From the NCBI GenBank assembly GCA_033439265.1, contig JAVTVX010000013.1, forward strand, positions 23,766,000 through 23,829,999: DNA of 64,000 nucleotides, read 5' to 3'. Source of the DNA: Dillenia suffruticosa. Taxonomy: Eukaryota > Streptophyta > Magnoliopsida > Dilleniales > Dilleniaceae. The notes under the pieces were generated by a model that saw only the letters and a program-made list of their open reading frames with translations, had not been told where the DNA came from and did not search any database. A program made the translations under genes and the position numbers. This document shows positions 36,867 to 48,600 of this stretch, piece after piece; position 1 is the first letter of the stretch; each line of letters starts with the position of its first letter.

Positions 36867-37205
36867 ATAAACATAATATTTGACTATGCATGTCTGAAAA
36901 TTAAAATGAAGTCCTTGTCATGCGACTCTATAGAAGTTCAAAATAAGTTAGAAATGATCATGCGTTCAAGGTTCACTAAGAGCCATGCAACAATAAATAT
37001 CCCTGTAAGTATAAACATCCAGTAATTTCCTAAAATGCTAAATGAGTTCAATTTTATTTGAGCCATACTATAAACATAATATTTGACTATGCATGTCTGA
37101 CACCGTAATTGGGACTTGGTACTTGTTCACTTGAACCAGAGTAATGCTCTTTCAGCAACAATAAATATCCAGTAATTTCCTAAAATGCTAAATGAGTTCA
37201 ATTTC
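36867..37205. repeat. local tandem duplication at the edge of the TRM7 copy
   Basis: ATAAACATAATATTTGACTA plus TGCATGTCTGA occurs near 36869 and again near 37073. AGTAATTTCCTAAAATGCTA plus AATGAGTTCAATTT occurs near 37021 and again near 37171. The second set is TRM7 intron-8 sequence, so the duplication involves the boundary of the TRM7-derived block. Confidence 0.7.
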
Positions 37206-39202
37206 TTCTCTCCGGACAGAGTCAAAGCTTGATCTTATCATGGAATGTGCCAGTGCCTTATAGCCATTGCAAAACATTTACCTGGCAGTACAGGAGATTT
37301 GTATCTTTAACCCCAGAAAATTTTTAAAATAAACTTCCCACCTTTAAGTACAGCTGTTGATCCCTGTAAGTAAGCAGAGTGAAAACATTTTTGTTTTTAA
37401 TCAGATAAGATTGATGATATCATTGTATCATATACCAGTCTCTCATAACAAGTCTGAGTGAAATTGAGAAGGAAAAATGAGCGTGTACATCCTGCTGCAG
37501 TTCTAAAAGAAGTTGCATTACCATCCCCACTCCCACACCCACCCCCGCCGCAAAAACAAAAAAAAAAAACGCATAATAAAAAGGTAGGAAAAGTTTATCT
37601 AGGAAAGAGTTGCTTGGCAAGTACTGAACACATACTGCTGGAATAAGTAGGGACCGGACAGATTTGTCCATGTCATGAAGCACAGAGACTGCAATCAGCA
37701 ACAAACCCTAATAAGAATAAGCAATGGCAAAAAATAGTAGAAATGAGGATCCTAAAAATGATTTTGTTTCCTCATCATCAGGAGCTCCATCACACACAAC
37801 CAGGTCAGCTTTGCATCCATCAAACTGTCTGAAGACCTAAAATGAGAGCAGAATCAATCATTAGCTAGCAGGCAAGTCATGCAGAATATCAATAGGAAGA
37901 GGAAGTCCCTAAGAAATCTCCAGACCAGAAATTATAACGTATATATAATTCTTAGCTCGCTGACCATATCCTGGAGACATAAACGGAGAAAATACAGGAA
38001 AAAGGTTCTACAATTATGAGAGAGGACAATATGTAGAGGATTGTGATTAAATATTTGTTCGAGAATATACCATCAGAGCCATGGAATTATAGCATAGTTT
38101 TTCAGAACAATTCCTATAAACAAGGTAGTCATGTATAAGAATATGCAGGTAACTCTGCTTTACCTAGGCTACATTTCAGGGAATAATAAACTAAGTTGCT
38201 TCTTATAAGAACCGTGGGCCACATTCTCCTGGGCCTGTGAAGCAACATTTCAATATAGTTATCTAGTTCTATCATGTTATTAAGGAATTTAATCTGTGCT
38301 AGTGACCTAATTCCAAAAGCTAATTTATTTCAGTAATTGTATCACCACCAAAAAAAAACATCTCACAATTTCTGTCACTCAAGCATTTGTTATATCACCC
38401 TGAATTTGAATGACACCTTCAATTGGAGCCATGGGCTGCCAAATTAATGGGCACTATTAGAGGAAGATCACTACCCCTGCAAAAATATAACGTAGGAACT
38501 TTATGGCCCTAGTGAAAGTTTATGTCCTAAAGAGGGCAATAACTACCTATTACATAAAAGATAATATCTACTCAGGAGATTGTATTTAACATCACAAGCA
38601 CAGAAAAGCCTTTAAGCAAAACTTGGGGGCGGAGGTGTTTAGGGCCAAAGTTAATGGAAACGTAGATTTTAATACACATTACTGAAAATTGGCACCAACA
38701 CTGCAGCAGACTAAAGCAACAAAGTAATGCCACATCATTGCAGATGCTTAAAATAGGTACATATACAACATTCTTTAGGGTAATATTATCCCACATATAC
38801 TGACGAGGTGCACTATCATGCAAACTCTAGTGGCACAGGAAGTTATGAGTGTTCGTCGGATTTCAATGGTCACATGTCAGCAGACAGATATATTTCTACA
38901 AGCACCCAAATTATCTTGCCATATGATTCACAAAGCAGTTGGATTATAGTATTTGTAAGCATATGAATGCATAAAAAACTTGATAAGTACAAAACACGGA
39001 ACCGTTCTAGCTTTATTAGTTTCACTCACCCATTCCTCTCTCTGTCAATGCAAGACTAAATCAATTTGCAGAAACTGTTTAACAGCTCCTTACATAACAA
39101 ATTCAAATAACATAAGAAGTAATTGTAAGCCTGCGCAACACATGGTGCCAAAAGAAGTCTAAAAGATAGGGATCGCAAGCCACTAGTTGTAACAAAAAGG
39201 GA
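37124..39202 (-). pseudogene. TRM7 partial duplicate: exons 5-8 with introns
   Basis: This block is collinear with 47476-49925 of the intact TRM7 gene, introns included, so it arose by DNA duplication and not retroposition. Exon equivalents on the - strand are exon 5 at 38476-38368, exon 6 at 37836-37776, exon 7 at about 37689-37632 and exon 8 at about 37371-37277. It cannot make protein. Exon 5 has a one-base insertion (TTGGCAGCC for TTGCAGCC). The exon-6 donor GGTGAG has become GATGAG. Exon 8 has lost about 12 bases and carries an in-frame TAA after FWG. The methyltransferase motif CDGAPD is still legible in exon 6. Exons 1-4 and 9-10 are absent. Confidence 0.92.
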
Positions 39203-40180
39203 ATGCTCAAAATCAAAGAATACAAGAAGATATTACGTAACATCACAAAAGGTTTTGTTTATCTCTCTTACTCGGAGCTATTGGAGGCTGAGGTAAGAAG
39301 ATGCTCTGCAAAGCTGGGAAGCCTACGTACATCGAGGTCCCCACAAGCAAGAAATGGAACCTTAATTGGGCACGTCCAACCACCCAATTCTGCATTCTCG
39401 AACGCAACATGAAAAATGATGCCAATACTGTTTTAAGTTTTGATTGTTAATCAACAGAACTTTGCCAAGCGAAGCAAAATCAAGGGGTATGTAGAGGTAA
39501 AGTAAAATTATGCACCGAATCTCAAAATTTTAGAGGCATGTGGAGGCACAATTGCCAAGACCATCTACCATACCCTTTTACTACTATTGTTAATGAACTC
39601 TTCCAATAATTCAAGAGATGAACCGATGTTAGAGGAAACACTTTTTACCAATCAAATATTGTTCAATGGGTTCAGTCTAAGTGGGGTGAACACAACAATG
39701 CCTTATATCAATTATCAGGAGCAAAGTCTACAGAAACAATCTCTGCATCATGAATATCAGACACCAATGTCTTCAAAGAGCACAAACCACATGCTATAAG
39801 AATGATTTTGATGAGCTTACAGAAATCCCAGTCATCTCGTATGTGTGGCCCTGGATTGTTTTTGAGTGACTAACACCTCATATTGCAGCAAATTTATAGC
39901 TTCAATTAATCAATCAAATAGCGATTCTGATTTTGTGAGAGAGAGAGAGGAGATGCTACCACCTCGTCTAACTGATTTACATACTAAATTAGTAGGTTAA
40001 ACTAAATTCTTTCTTTAAAAAGGGGGCTAGAAGTTTGTGAGCTTTAACATGGTAAATGGAACAATTTGCCAAAGTGTATTATAAAACATTAATTTAATGA
40101 GGTTGAATATTTGTTGATCTTAATTAAAATTAAACAAAAATATATATAGTTATTAAGTTACATATTTTGATCCTCACAAG
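39190..40180. repeat. copy B of a 0.9-kb duplicated segment (partner 34080-34960)
   Basis: This is the partner of the segment at 34080-34960, carrying the exon-11 remnant and its downstream flank. It abuts the exon 5-8 block at about 39202, so exon 11 now lies upstream of exon 5 in transcription order. It contains the + strand open frame at 39587-39799, which has no counterpart in the partner copy and no recognised product. Confidence 0.8.
39241..39420 (-). pseudogene. TRM7 exon-11 fragment, copy B
   Basis: On the - strand this aligns with TRM7 exon 11, from the equivalent of the splice acceptor (a GAGAATGCAG near 39400) through VPFLACGDL-like sequence to PPIAP. A deletion of about 20 bases replaces the gene's central part ([14 protein letters not shown] region), and the tail diverges after PIAPS. 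It resembles copy A more than the gene, so the two fragments probably arose from each other. Confidence 0.85.
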
Positions 40181-40731
40181 ATTTACATATAGAGGATTTC
40201 AATTTATGAAAATATAATTTTAAAATTAAACAAAAGTATGTATTTTTTGTTTTATATATACACGAGATTTGAATTCGAGACTTTTGGAGAAGGAGATCGG
40301 TTGAGTTAGTTCTTTGACATAAAAGTATGTATTATACTGCACAATAAATGAAAACAATTTATTGCTTAAATTTTCTATTTTATCTTTTTTTCTTAACAAG
40401 AAAAAATTCATTAAAAAGGAGAAAATTATACCAGCATAGGGTGTAAAATACCCACAAAGTAAACTGTCAAATCTTCTTCTTTCCTTTCATTTCTCCCCAC
40501 ACAAAATAGCCTTCCAATTCTCTATTCTAAACTTTCCCTCTAAATGCTGACCCTATTATACCCTCACAGTTTATATCTTCATTTCTAATTATATACCTTA
40601 AAACCACTAAGGATATGTATTTTTGATTTAATAAAATGCATTGAAAAAGTTTTTGAAAACTAAATTCTTCAAGCTACTATTTTGCCAGTGAGGTTTGGAA
40701 CCTGAATAATTTTACTTAACAACCAAAGTTT
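40181..40731. other. A+T-rich spacer, nothing recognised
   Basis: No gene or repeat was recognised beyond short A/T runs. Confidence 0.6.
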
Positions 40732-42252
40732 ACCCATTTAATTTCACCACGATGAACTTTAATGAATAAAAAGAAAAAAAAGAGAGAATGATGTTCCAAA
40801 CTCAAACCTAGAATAATGGAGCCCACTTTTGTGGATTAAGGAGCTAAGCCAAGCCAAGCACTAGAATGCAAATTGATATAACAATTCCAATCCGCCAACG
40901 TCTAAGAGTTAAATAGAACACAGAATTTCTAATTTGAACAGGCATACAACAATCGTAGTATATAAATATAAGATACAAACACAAGAAATGAGAAGAACCC
41001 AGGAATTTCTAACATGAAAGCTAGAAATATATACATATACCTGCTGGTATCCAGGCAATGAAATGTAACGAAATATATTATAATTCTGCTCACAAACAAG
41101 TATGTTCTGAATGTCCTTCAACAGGCAAAACAAAGTCAAAATGTACCACCGAGTATTCCAAGAATTTTAGTTCTTCAACCATGTTATCCCAGTTTTCAAG
41201 AGGGTAGGATTGCATGATTGAATTACAATATACAACAAGGATCCCAACTAGAGCAGATGTACATGAATCTTCAAAAATCAATTGAAAAAGACAAATTACA
41301 AATTTATACAATGGCCATATGTATAATTCAATTGATCAAAAACAATCCAACCACTTGGAACCACTCAGGAATATCAGCCATATCAACCAACCATAAACAG
41401 AGAATGTAAATTCCACTTTGCACATTGAGATTTAATATTATCCAATATCAATTGATCCCCAAATCCCAACAAACTTTATCATGAGACCAACACCATGTAA
41501 TATGGAGAATCTTTGATTTCCCTCCAACCCATTCTCATGTTTACTAAAGCAAGACATTTTTGTATGTCCAAAAGAATTATAAAGCAAATAAACTCCTCTT
41601 TTGCAAAAAAGTGATCTAGTCTCCAAACCATTACGATTTATATCTGAGTGAGAGGGGAGAAGAGAGTACCAGACCACTTCCAAGTGGTTAACATACTAAA
41701 GATGATTGCAATTGAGGTTGAACTTATAGTATCTCAGAAATACAAAAGCACCAGAATTTAGATATTCTGAAATATCAAAAACAAAAGAAAAGTTAACATG
41801 GCATGCCAAGGGAAGGAAATCCATAACATTCATATGTAATTTGCAAATGATTTCTTTCAACATCACCCGACGAAAGTGACCATTCAACCTTGATGAACAA
41901 ATAGTACTCTATTCCAGGACAAACCCAATCCTACAAGTTCAGAAATGCAATTTGAAAGCAAACTTGAGAGAGGGAGGGAGGGGGGAGAGAGAGAGAGATT
42001 GTCATCAGAAACTTCAAATGAATGAAAGAATCTTGAAATATTGAAATCTCACAAACCCCAATCTAGAGAAATTATGACCCATAAAAGTAATGCAAAAGAA
42101 AGGAACGGCAAAGAAAATAATAGAAGCTTCAATGAAATTATTTGAATAAAACCTAAAATTTCCTTTCCATGTGAATGCCTTTCCAGTTCCAGCGAATAAT
42201 TTCTGCAAAAGAGGTCACATGAAACCCTAATTTGTATGAATCAACAGAATTA

Positions 42253-42283
<31 letters not shown>

Positions 42284-42740
42284 TGAACCCCCAACCCCCC
42301 CCCCCAAAAAAAAAAACAATTGGATTGATATTTATGCATGATTAAACCTCACAAACCCTAATTTAAAGATCTTCCGTTGGATCTCCGAAGTGAAAAACTC
42401 ATAACTGCAGGCTAAAAAAAAATGAATACCTTCACAGTAAATGTCAGAATTTTCCATCTAATTTAAAGATCTTCCCTTGGATCTCCAAAGTGAAAAACTT
42501 GCTGGGACAAAAATCTTGACCCAGAGATTAACTATAGAAAAAAAAAGGAATATCATCAAAGAAAATAACAGAATCTTCCATCTAATTTAAAGATCTTCCC
42601 TTGGATCTCCGAAGTGAAAAACTCGCCGGGACGAAAATCTTGACGCAGATAGTAACTGCAGAAAAAAGGAATGTTATCAAAGAAAATTACAGAATCTTCC
42701 ATGAAATTGGATTTCAGTAAACCCTAAATTCACTTAGCTC
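40732..42740 (-). repeat. unit 1 of a 2-kb tandem duplication
   Basis: The unit begins TTTACCCATTTAATTTCACC and is collinear with unit 2 (42747-44570), including the blocks AGGAGCTAAGCCAAGCCAA, ATGCAACCACTTGGAACC-like sequence, CATGAGACCAACACCATGTA, GGCATGCCAAGGGA, a GA tract and CAGTTCCAGCG. Exon-like open segments are present on the - strand in both units, but indels that are not multiples of three shift the frame between them (for example near 41115 against 43133). No product is recognised. Confidence 0.85.
42350..42725. repeat. three nested ~125-bp tandem repeats, unit 1
   Basis: The block AATTTAAAGATCTTCCCTTG + GATCTCCGAAGTGAAAAACTC, with a following GACGAAAATCTTGACGCAG and an A-rich spacer ending CAGAATCTTCCAT, occurs three times, beginning near 42360, 42459 and 42584. 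Each copy reads on the - strand as a pyrimidine tract, a CTGCAG acceptor-like site and a short open segment (for example YYLRQDFRPGEFFTSEIQGK). Confidence 0.85.
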
Positions 42741-42746
42741 TGATTT

Positions 42747-44570
42747 ACCCATTTAATTTCACCATGACGAACTTTAATGAGTAAAAAAGAGAATGACATT
42801 CCAAACTCAACCTAGTATAATGGAGCCAACTTTTGTGGATTGAGGAGCTAAGCCAAGCCAAATACTAGAATGCACACTGATCTTTACACAAATAATAACT
42901 CCAATTCCCCAAACGGCCAAGAGTTAAATAGGAGAATTTCTGATTTGAACAGGCATGCAACAATCATAGCATATAAATATAAGATACAAACTACAAGAAA
43001 TGAGAACCCAGGAATTTCTAACATGAAAGCCAGAAATATAAACATATACCTGCTGGTATCCATGCATTGAAATGTGACGAAATAAATTATAATTCTGCTG
43101 CTCAAAAACTAGTATGTTGTGAATGTTCTCCAATGGGCAAACAAAGTAAAAATGTACCACCGTGTCTTCCAAGAATTTGAGTTCTTCATCCATGTTGTCC
43201 CAGTTTTCAAGAGGGTTCCTAGAGGGTTGAACAATTGAATTACAATATACTATAAAGATCCCAACTAGAGCAGATATACGTGAATCTTCCAAAATTAGTT
43301 GAAAAAGACAAATTACAAATTTATACATTGGCCATATCTACAATTCAATTGATCAAAAACAATGCAACCACTTGGAACCACTCAGGAATATCAGCCATAT
43401 CAAACAAACATAAACAGAGAATGGATGATCCCCAAATCCCAACAAACTTTATCATGAGACCAACACCATGTAATAGGGAGAATCTTTGATGTCCCACCAA
43501 CTCATTCTCATGTTTACTAAAGCAAGACATTTTTGTATGTCCGAAGGAGTTATAAAGCAAATAAACTCCTCTTTTGCAAAAAAGTGAACTAGTCCCCAAA
43601 CCATTATGATTTATATCTCAGATAGAGAGAGGGGGGAGAGTACCTGACCACTTCCAAGTCGTGAATATACTAAAGATGATTGCAGTTGGGGTTGTACTGA
43701 TAGTGTCTCAGAAATACAAAAGCACCGGAACTTTAGATATTCTGAAATATCAAAAACTAAAGAAAAGTTAATATGGCATGCCAAGGGATGGAAATCCATA
43801 ACATTCATATGTAATTTGTAAATGATTTCTTTCAACTTCGCTGGACAAAAGTGACCAGCCAAACCCCTATGAACAGTACTCTATTCCAGGACAAACCCAA
43901 TACCACAAGTTCAGTAATGCAATTTGAAAGCAAACTTGAGAGAGAGAGAGAGAGAGATTGCCATCAGAAATTTCAAATGAATGAAAGAATCACAAAATAT
44001 TGAAATCTCAGAAATCCCAATCCAGAGAAATTATGACCCATAAAAGTAATGCAAAAGAAAGGAATGGCAAATAAAACAATAGAAACTTCTATGAAATTAT
44101 TTGAAACCCTAAAATTTCCCGGCCATGTGAATGCCTTTCCAGTTCCAGCGGATAATTCTGCAAAAGAGGTCCCATGCAACCCTAATTTGTATGAATTAAC
44201 GGAATCAAATTTGAGAGAAACAGAGAGAATCCCAAAAAAAAAAAAAAAAACTGGATCGATACTTAAGCATGATTAAACCTCACAAACCTTAATTTAATGA
44301 TCTTCCCCTGGATCTCCGAAGTGAAAAACTCGAAAGGATGAAAATCTTGACACAGAGAGTAATTGCAGCAAAAAAAAAAAAGTGTTATCATCAAAGAAAT
44401 AGCAGAATCTTCCATCTAATTTAAAGATCTTCCCTTGGATCTCTGAAGTGAAAGACTCGCTAGGACGAAAATTTTGACCCAGATAGTAACTGCAGAAAAA
44501 AGGAATATCATCAAAGAAAATTACAGAATCTTCCATGACATTGGATTTCAGTAAACCCTGAATCAGCAAA
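42747..44570 (-). repeat. unit 2 of the 2-kb tandem duplication
   Basis: This is the second copy of unit 1, directly adjacent and in the same orientation. On the - strand its longest exon-like segment is 43222-43075 (ENWDNMDEELKFLEDTVVHF... ending HGYQQ at a GT donor), between a TCTAG acceptor-like site and a GTATATG donor. Another is 44166-44115 (AGTGKAFTWPGNFR). None can be assigned to a family. Confidence 0.85.
44285..44545. repeat. two nested ~125-bp tandem repeats, unit 2
   Basis: Two copies of the same roughly 125-bp block as at 42350-42725 start near 44290 and 44417. Unit 2 has two copies where unit 1 has three, so copy number changed after the 2-kb duplication, or unequal exchange occurred. 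Confidence 0.8.
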
Positions 44571-44700
44571 ATTACGGAGACGAATTTTCCATTTCGGCAA
44601 AATAATTTCAATGAAAGAGGCAATGAGAAAACCTAATTTGTATGAATGAACATAATCAAATTCCAGAGTGAGAGAAGGAGAGAGAGAGAGAGATAACGAA

Positions 44701-44746
44701 AACCACGAATAAAATCAATTCGAACCACGAATAAAATCAATTCGAA
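44701..44746. repeat. 23-bp direct repeat
   Basis: AACCACGAATAAAATCAATT plus CG occurs twice in tandem, just downstream of the putative first exon on the - strand. Confidence 0.85.
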
Positions 44747-44770
44747 CCCTTCATCTTAAATCGCTCTCAC

Positions 44771-44807
44771 CTTCTCTTGAGGTTGGGGACTTTGCAGCCG
44801 TCGCCAT
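44771..44807 (-). CDS. putative first coding exon of an unidentified gene
   Basis: An ATG at 44807 in strong plant context (CCATGGCG) opens MATAAKSPTSRE and runs into a consensus donor (GAAG then GTGAGAG) at 44771/44770. A GA/CT-rich leader lies upstream (44808-44870). The rest of the gene should lie in the duplicated region 40.7-44.7 kb on the - strand, but no exon chain in phase with this exon could be established. Joining it to the nearest candidate acceptors gives early stops. The N terminus superficially recalls 14-3-3 proteins, but nothing downstream supports that. It may be a coding gene, a decayed one, or the head of a spliced noncoding RNA. Confidence 0.35.
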
Positions 44808-45698
44808 GGGAGAGAGAGAGGGAGAGGGAGTCACACACACACACACTCACACAGAGGGAGAGAGAGATATTTGAAAAGACTATTTTGCCCTTACAACGGT
44901 CGGAATGCATTGACCAATGAGCGTGAGACTTTCCAAATTTTCTTAGCTGGAGCTCAAGTGGCGGAAATTTCTTTTCAGAAATTTAAATCAATATTATTTA
45001 ATACAAATCCAAACGTGCATTAATAGCACTATAATTGTTTTAGGACAATGAATTAAGAACTATACAAGAAAGTGTGATTCTTCCTTTATAATTTCCAGCA
45101 AAATAAATTAAAGTTATTATTAAAATTTAAATCTGTTACATTTAAAAAAGAATATCCAATAAACAATCATTAAACTATATCCGTTTTTATAATAATACCC
45201 TAATTTGCGCAACAAATATACAATTTTTCCTAAGGTACAAACCTTTGTGATCCCAAATATCTTAAACTTATGTTACTACTAACCCCTTAATTTTTTGGTT
45301 GATGGCATGCCAATACCGGGAGTAATTGTTAATCACTTCAGCATTCTAAATTAGTTATTCTTCATATCTCAATGCCACTTTAATCCAATTTTTCTCGCAT
45401 GCTAATTTAAATTTAGGTTCAACAACGACTTTAAACTTGGCAAAATATTATGAACAAAAGATCTGAAACTTAACAGTATTAGTCTGAGTAGCCACACGCC
45501 GGTCCCAGTTCCATTTCATGCCAAACTTGGCCAGCAGCGAGTCTATTTGAAACATATGATATCATGAAAAAAGGGGGGAAGACGAAACGAGTATAGACCA
45601 AGCAATTTTAATGCAAAATTGGAACACATCATCTTAACAAAACTATCTAGATTTAGTAAATGGATAAATTAGGTGAATCGCAACAGTTCAAGCTACAG
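44808..45698. other. intergenic between the unidentified start and the TRM7 3' end
   Basis: GA and CA tracts (44810-44870) are followed by about 800 bases of A+T-rich DNA with no recognised feature. Confidence 0.6.
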
Positions 45699-48600
45699 TC
45701 AAGAATCCAAGGAGAGCTTCTCAAGCTCTTTTACACCATGACAAGAAGCTTTCTTCAATTCTAAAGCTCTCTTATAAGGTGGAGCTATTGGGGGCTGTAC
45801 AGGATCCAAGCTCTGGTAAGATGATCCTTCCGCAATCATTGGAAGTGGATAGGAACGATCAGAGTCGTAACCTTGAAGGTCCCCGCAAGCAAGAAATGGG
45901 ATATACACCTTGTTGGGACCTTCCAACCATGCACTACTGCAATCTGCCAGACAACATGGAAGAAGAGACCATGAGCATTAGGTGTTGCGTATTACACTAC
46001 TGATCTTCCAAAAGCTAAATCAGGACTGAATCATTGCTCGATGCTTTGTATGCTCATGAACAAGACTTCTGGTAAAGATTTGCAAAAAATTAAAATTTCG
46101 ATCATATGAGTCACATTTTGTTGATGATTCAGTACGTAAAGCAGTTGTATCAACTGTTGACAGAAAGTCTTTCATAGGTTAATCAATAAGCAGAAATACG
46201 AGATGCAAAGAACCTAAAATTTAGAGCCACGTTGGAAGAAAATTACCTAGATCATCTGCTCCCGAGGGACTTCCAACCATTTCCAATAGCCGATGCAAGT
46301 CTTTTGCATTAAATCCTTCGGGAGGGGAATAATTCTCACAAACTGCAAATGCCTCTGCAGCACATACATCGAGTAAAGACTAGTAGTTTTTCTCTCAGTA
46401 AAGAAGTACAAAATAAACTTATGCACTGCATATCTTAATAATTTCCTTTGGTGATCTCGAGGTCACGGATTCGAGATGTGAAAATAGCCACTTTGCAAAA
46501 ATGCAAGGGGAAGCCTACGTATATATATGCCCAACCTCCCCCTACTCCTGTACTAAGCCGGGGAGCACTTTGTGCACGGGGTGAACCCTTTCCTTTTCTG
46601 ATAAGCATAAATTATGTGTTTCACATGGAATTCAAAAGGATTTTTTTTTTTGGCAACACTGGATGTTGAATTGCTGTTTTCCCCCGTGAGCCGAATCCAC
46701 AGTGATGTGCTATGTCGCTTCTGTTGTTTACATGAGCATTTCATGTATTGTTGAAGGATCAAGGACTTGATTAGTTAAATATATCTAAAGTTACAATGTC
46801 AATTGGGCACAAGTGGAAGAGCCCAGATAGCAAGAGCTTTACTAATAATAAGAAATGAAATAAAATAACAAAAATAAGCACAGAAAAAAAATTGAAATAA
46901 GTATGTTTATAATTTGTCACTCTTACCAATGCTGGAGTTACGGCTGCTTTTTGGTTTGGCAAAAGTTACAATAGGAAAGAACAATTTTAGCTGCAAGAAA
47001 AGAATGCAAACGTCAAGACAATCGTTTGGCACGTTCGGTTACGATTCTTGATATACATTATTTCGTCATCTCTCTAGAAATACTCATCTGCCGTAAATAT
47101 AATAGTTTAACTAACCTATCACTATCTGAATGTCCCAAAAATATCTGAAATATAAGATGCATTAACAAAAACACCGCATATAATAGACACTTGAACAAGG
47201 GGTTGGGAGAAGACTGACAGACTGCCAGAAAAACCACCCGATTACCAATATCGCAACTAGTGATAGACATTTACTGTAGGATCAGAACCAACACTGAATG
47301 TTGCCTTCAAGCCCCTTTTTTTTTTTTTTTTTTTTTTTAAATAGCATTAGCTTCAGAACTCTACAGCATTGAGTTAGGGAGTCCATGCTGATGGTTTCTT
47401 CCATCAACACAAGACATCGACTAAATGAAGTACAGCGTGTAAGGTAATGCTAAGCTCAAGTTGATTTAAACTTCTACTTGTTCACTTGAACCAGAGTAAT
47501 GCTCTTTCAGCATCAATAAATATCCAATAATTCCCTAAAATGACAAACGATTTCAATTTCTTCTTTCCAGTCACATTCAAACCTTGATCTATCATGGAAT
47601 GTGTCCATGCCTTATAGCCAAAAGCCACAAGGGAGAGGTAATTTAACAGTCTTAAATTAGAGCATTTGCAAATCATTTACTTGGCCAGTCTTAAATTAAA
47701 GCATTTGCAAATCATTTACCTGGCAGTAAAGGAGACTTGTGTCTTTACCCCGGAAAATTTTTGCAATAAACTTCCCACCTTCTTTAAGTACATGAGTAAC
47801 AACTGTTAATCCCTGTTAAGTAAGCAGAATGAAAACATTTCAGCTTTTAATCATATAAGACTAATGACATCATTATATGATATACAAGTTACTCAACAAA
47901 TCTGAGAGAAATTGAGAAGGAACAATGAGCATGTACATCCTGTTGCAGTTCTAAAAGAAGTTGGATTACCATGGCAAAATAGGGGGGGGCAAAGTTGTTC
48001 AAGGAAAGTGTTGCTAGGCAAGTACTGAACACCTACCGCTAGAATAAGTTGTGACTGAACAAATTCGTCCATGTCATGAAGCCCAGTGACTGAAATCAGC
48101 GAGAAACTCTGATAAGACGGAGTATACGAGGTAAAAATTGGTAGAAATGAGGATCCTAAATTGATTTTGTTTCCTCACCATCAGGAGCCCCATCACACAC
48201 AACTAGGTCAGCTTTGCATCCATCAAAATGTCTGATAACCTAAAATGAGAGCAGAATCAATCATTAGCTATCAGACAGGTCAGGCAGAATATCAATAGGA
48301 AGGAGAGTTCCCAAAGATATCTCCAGACCTGGCATACCATGGAGACATAAAGGAGAAAACACAGGAAAAAGGTTCTATAATGATGAGAGAGGACAATATA
48401 TAGAAGATTGTGATTAAATATGTGCTTGTGAATATACCATCTGAGCTTGGAATTATAGCAGTTAGCTTATCAGCCCGATTCCTATAAACAAAGTAGCAAC
48501 GCATACATATATGCAGGCAATTCTGCTTTGCTTTGGCTATATTTCAAGGAATAATAAACTAAGTTGCTTCTTACAAAAACCTTGGGCCACATTCGCCTTG

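Noticed and set aside
43150-43220. KTGTTWMKN on the - strand, resembling the sulfotransferase PAPS-binding loop
   Set aside because: The frame stops after about 35 codons, lacks every other sulfotransferase motif, and unit 1 reads differently; it is probably chance.
44771-44807. 14-3-3 protein N terminus
   Set aside because: MATAAKSPTSRE recalls 14-3-3 starts, but no YMAKLAEQAERY-like continuation exists in the region and 14-3-3 genes known to me have no intron at that point.
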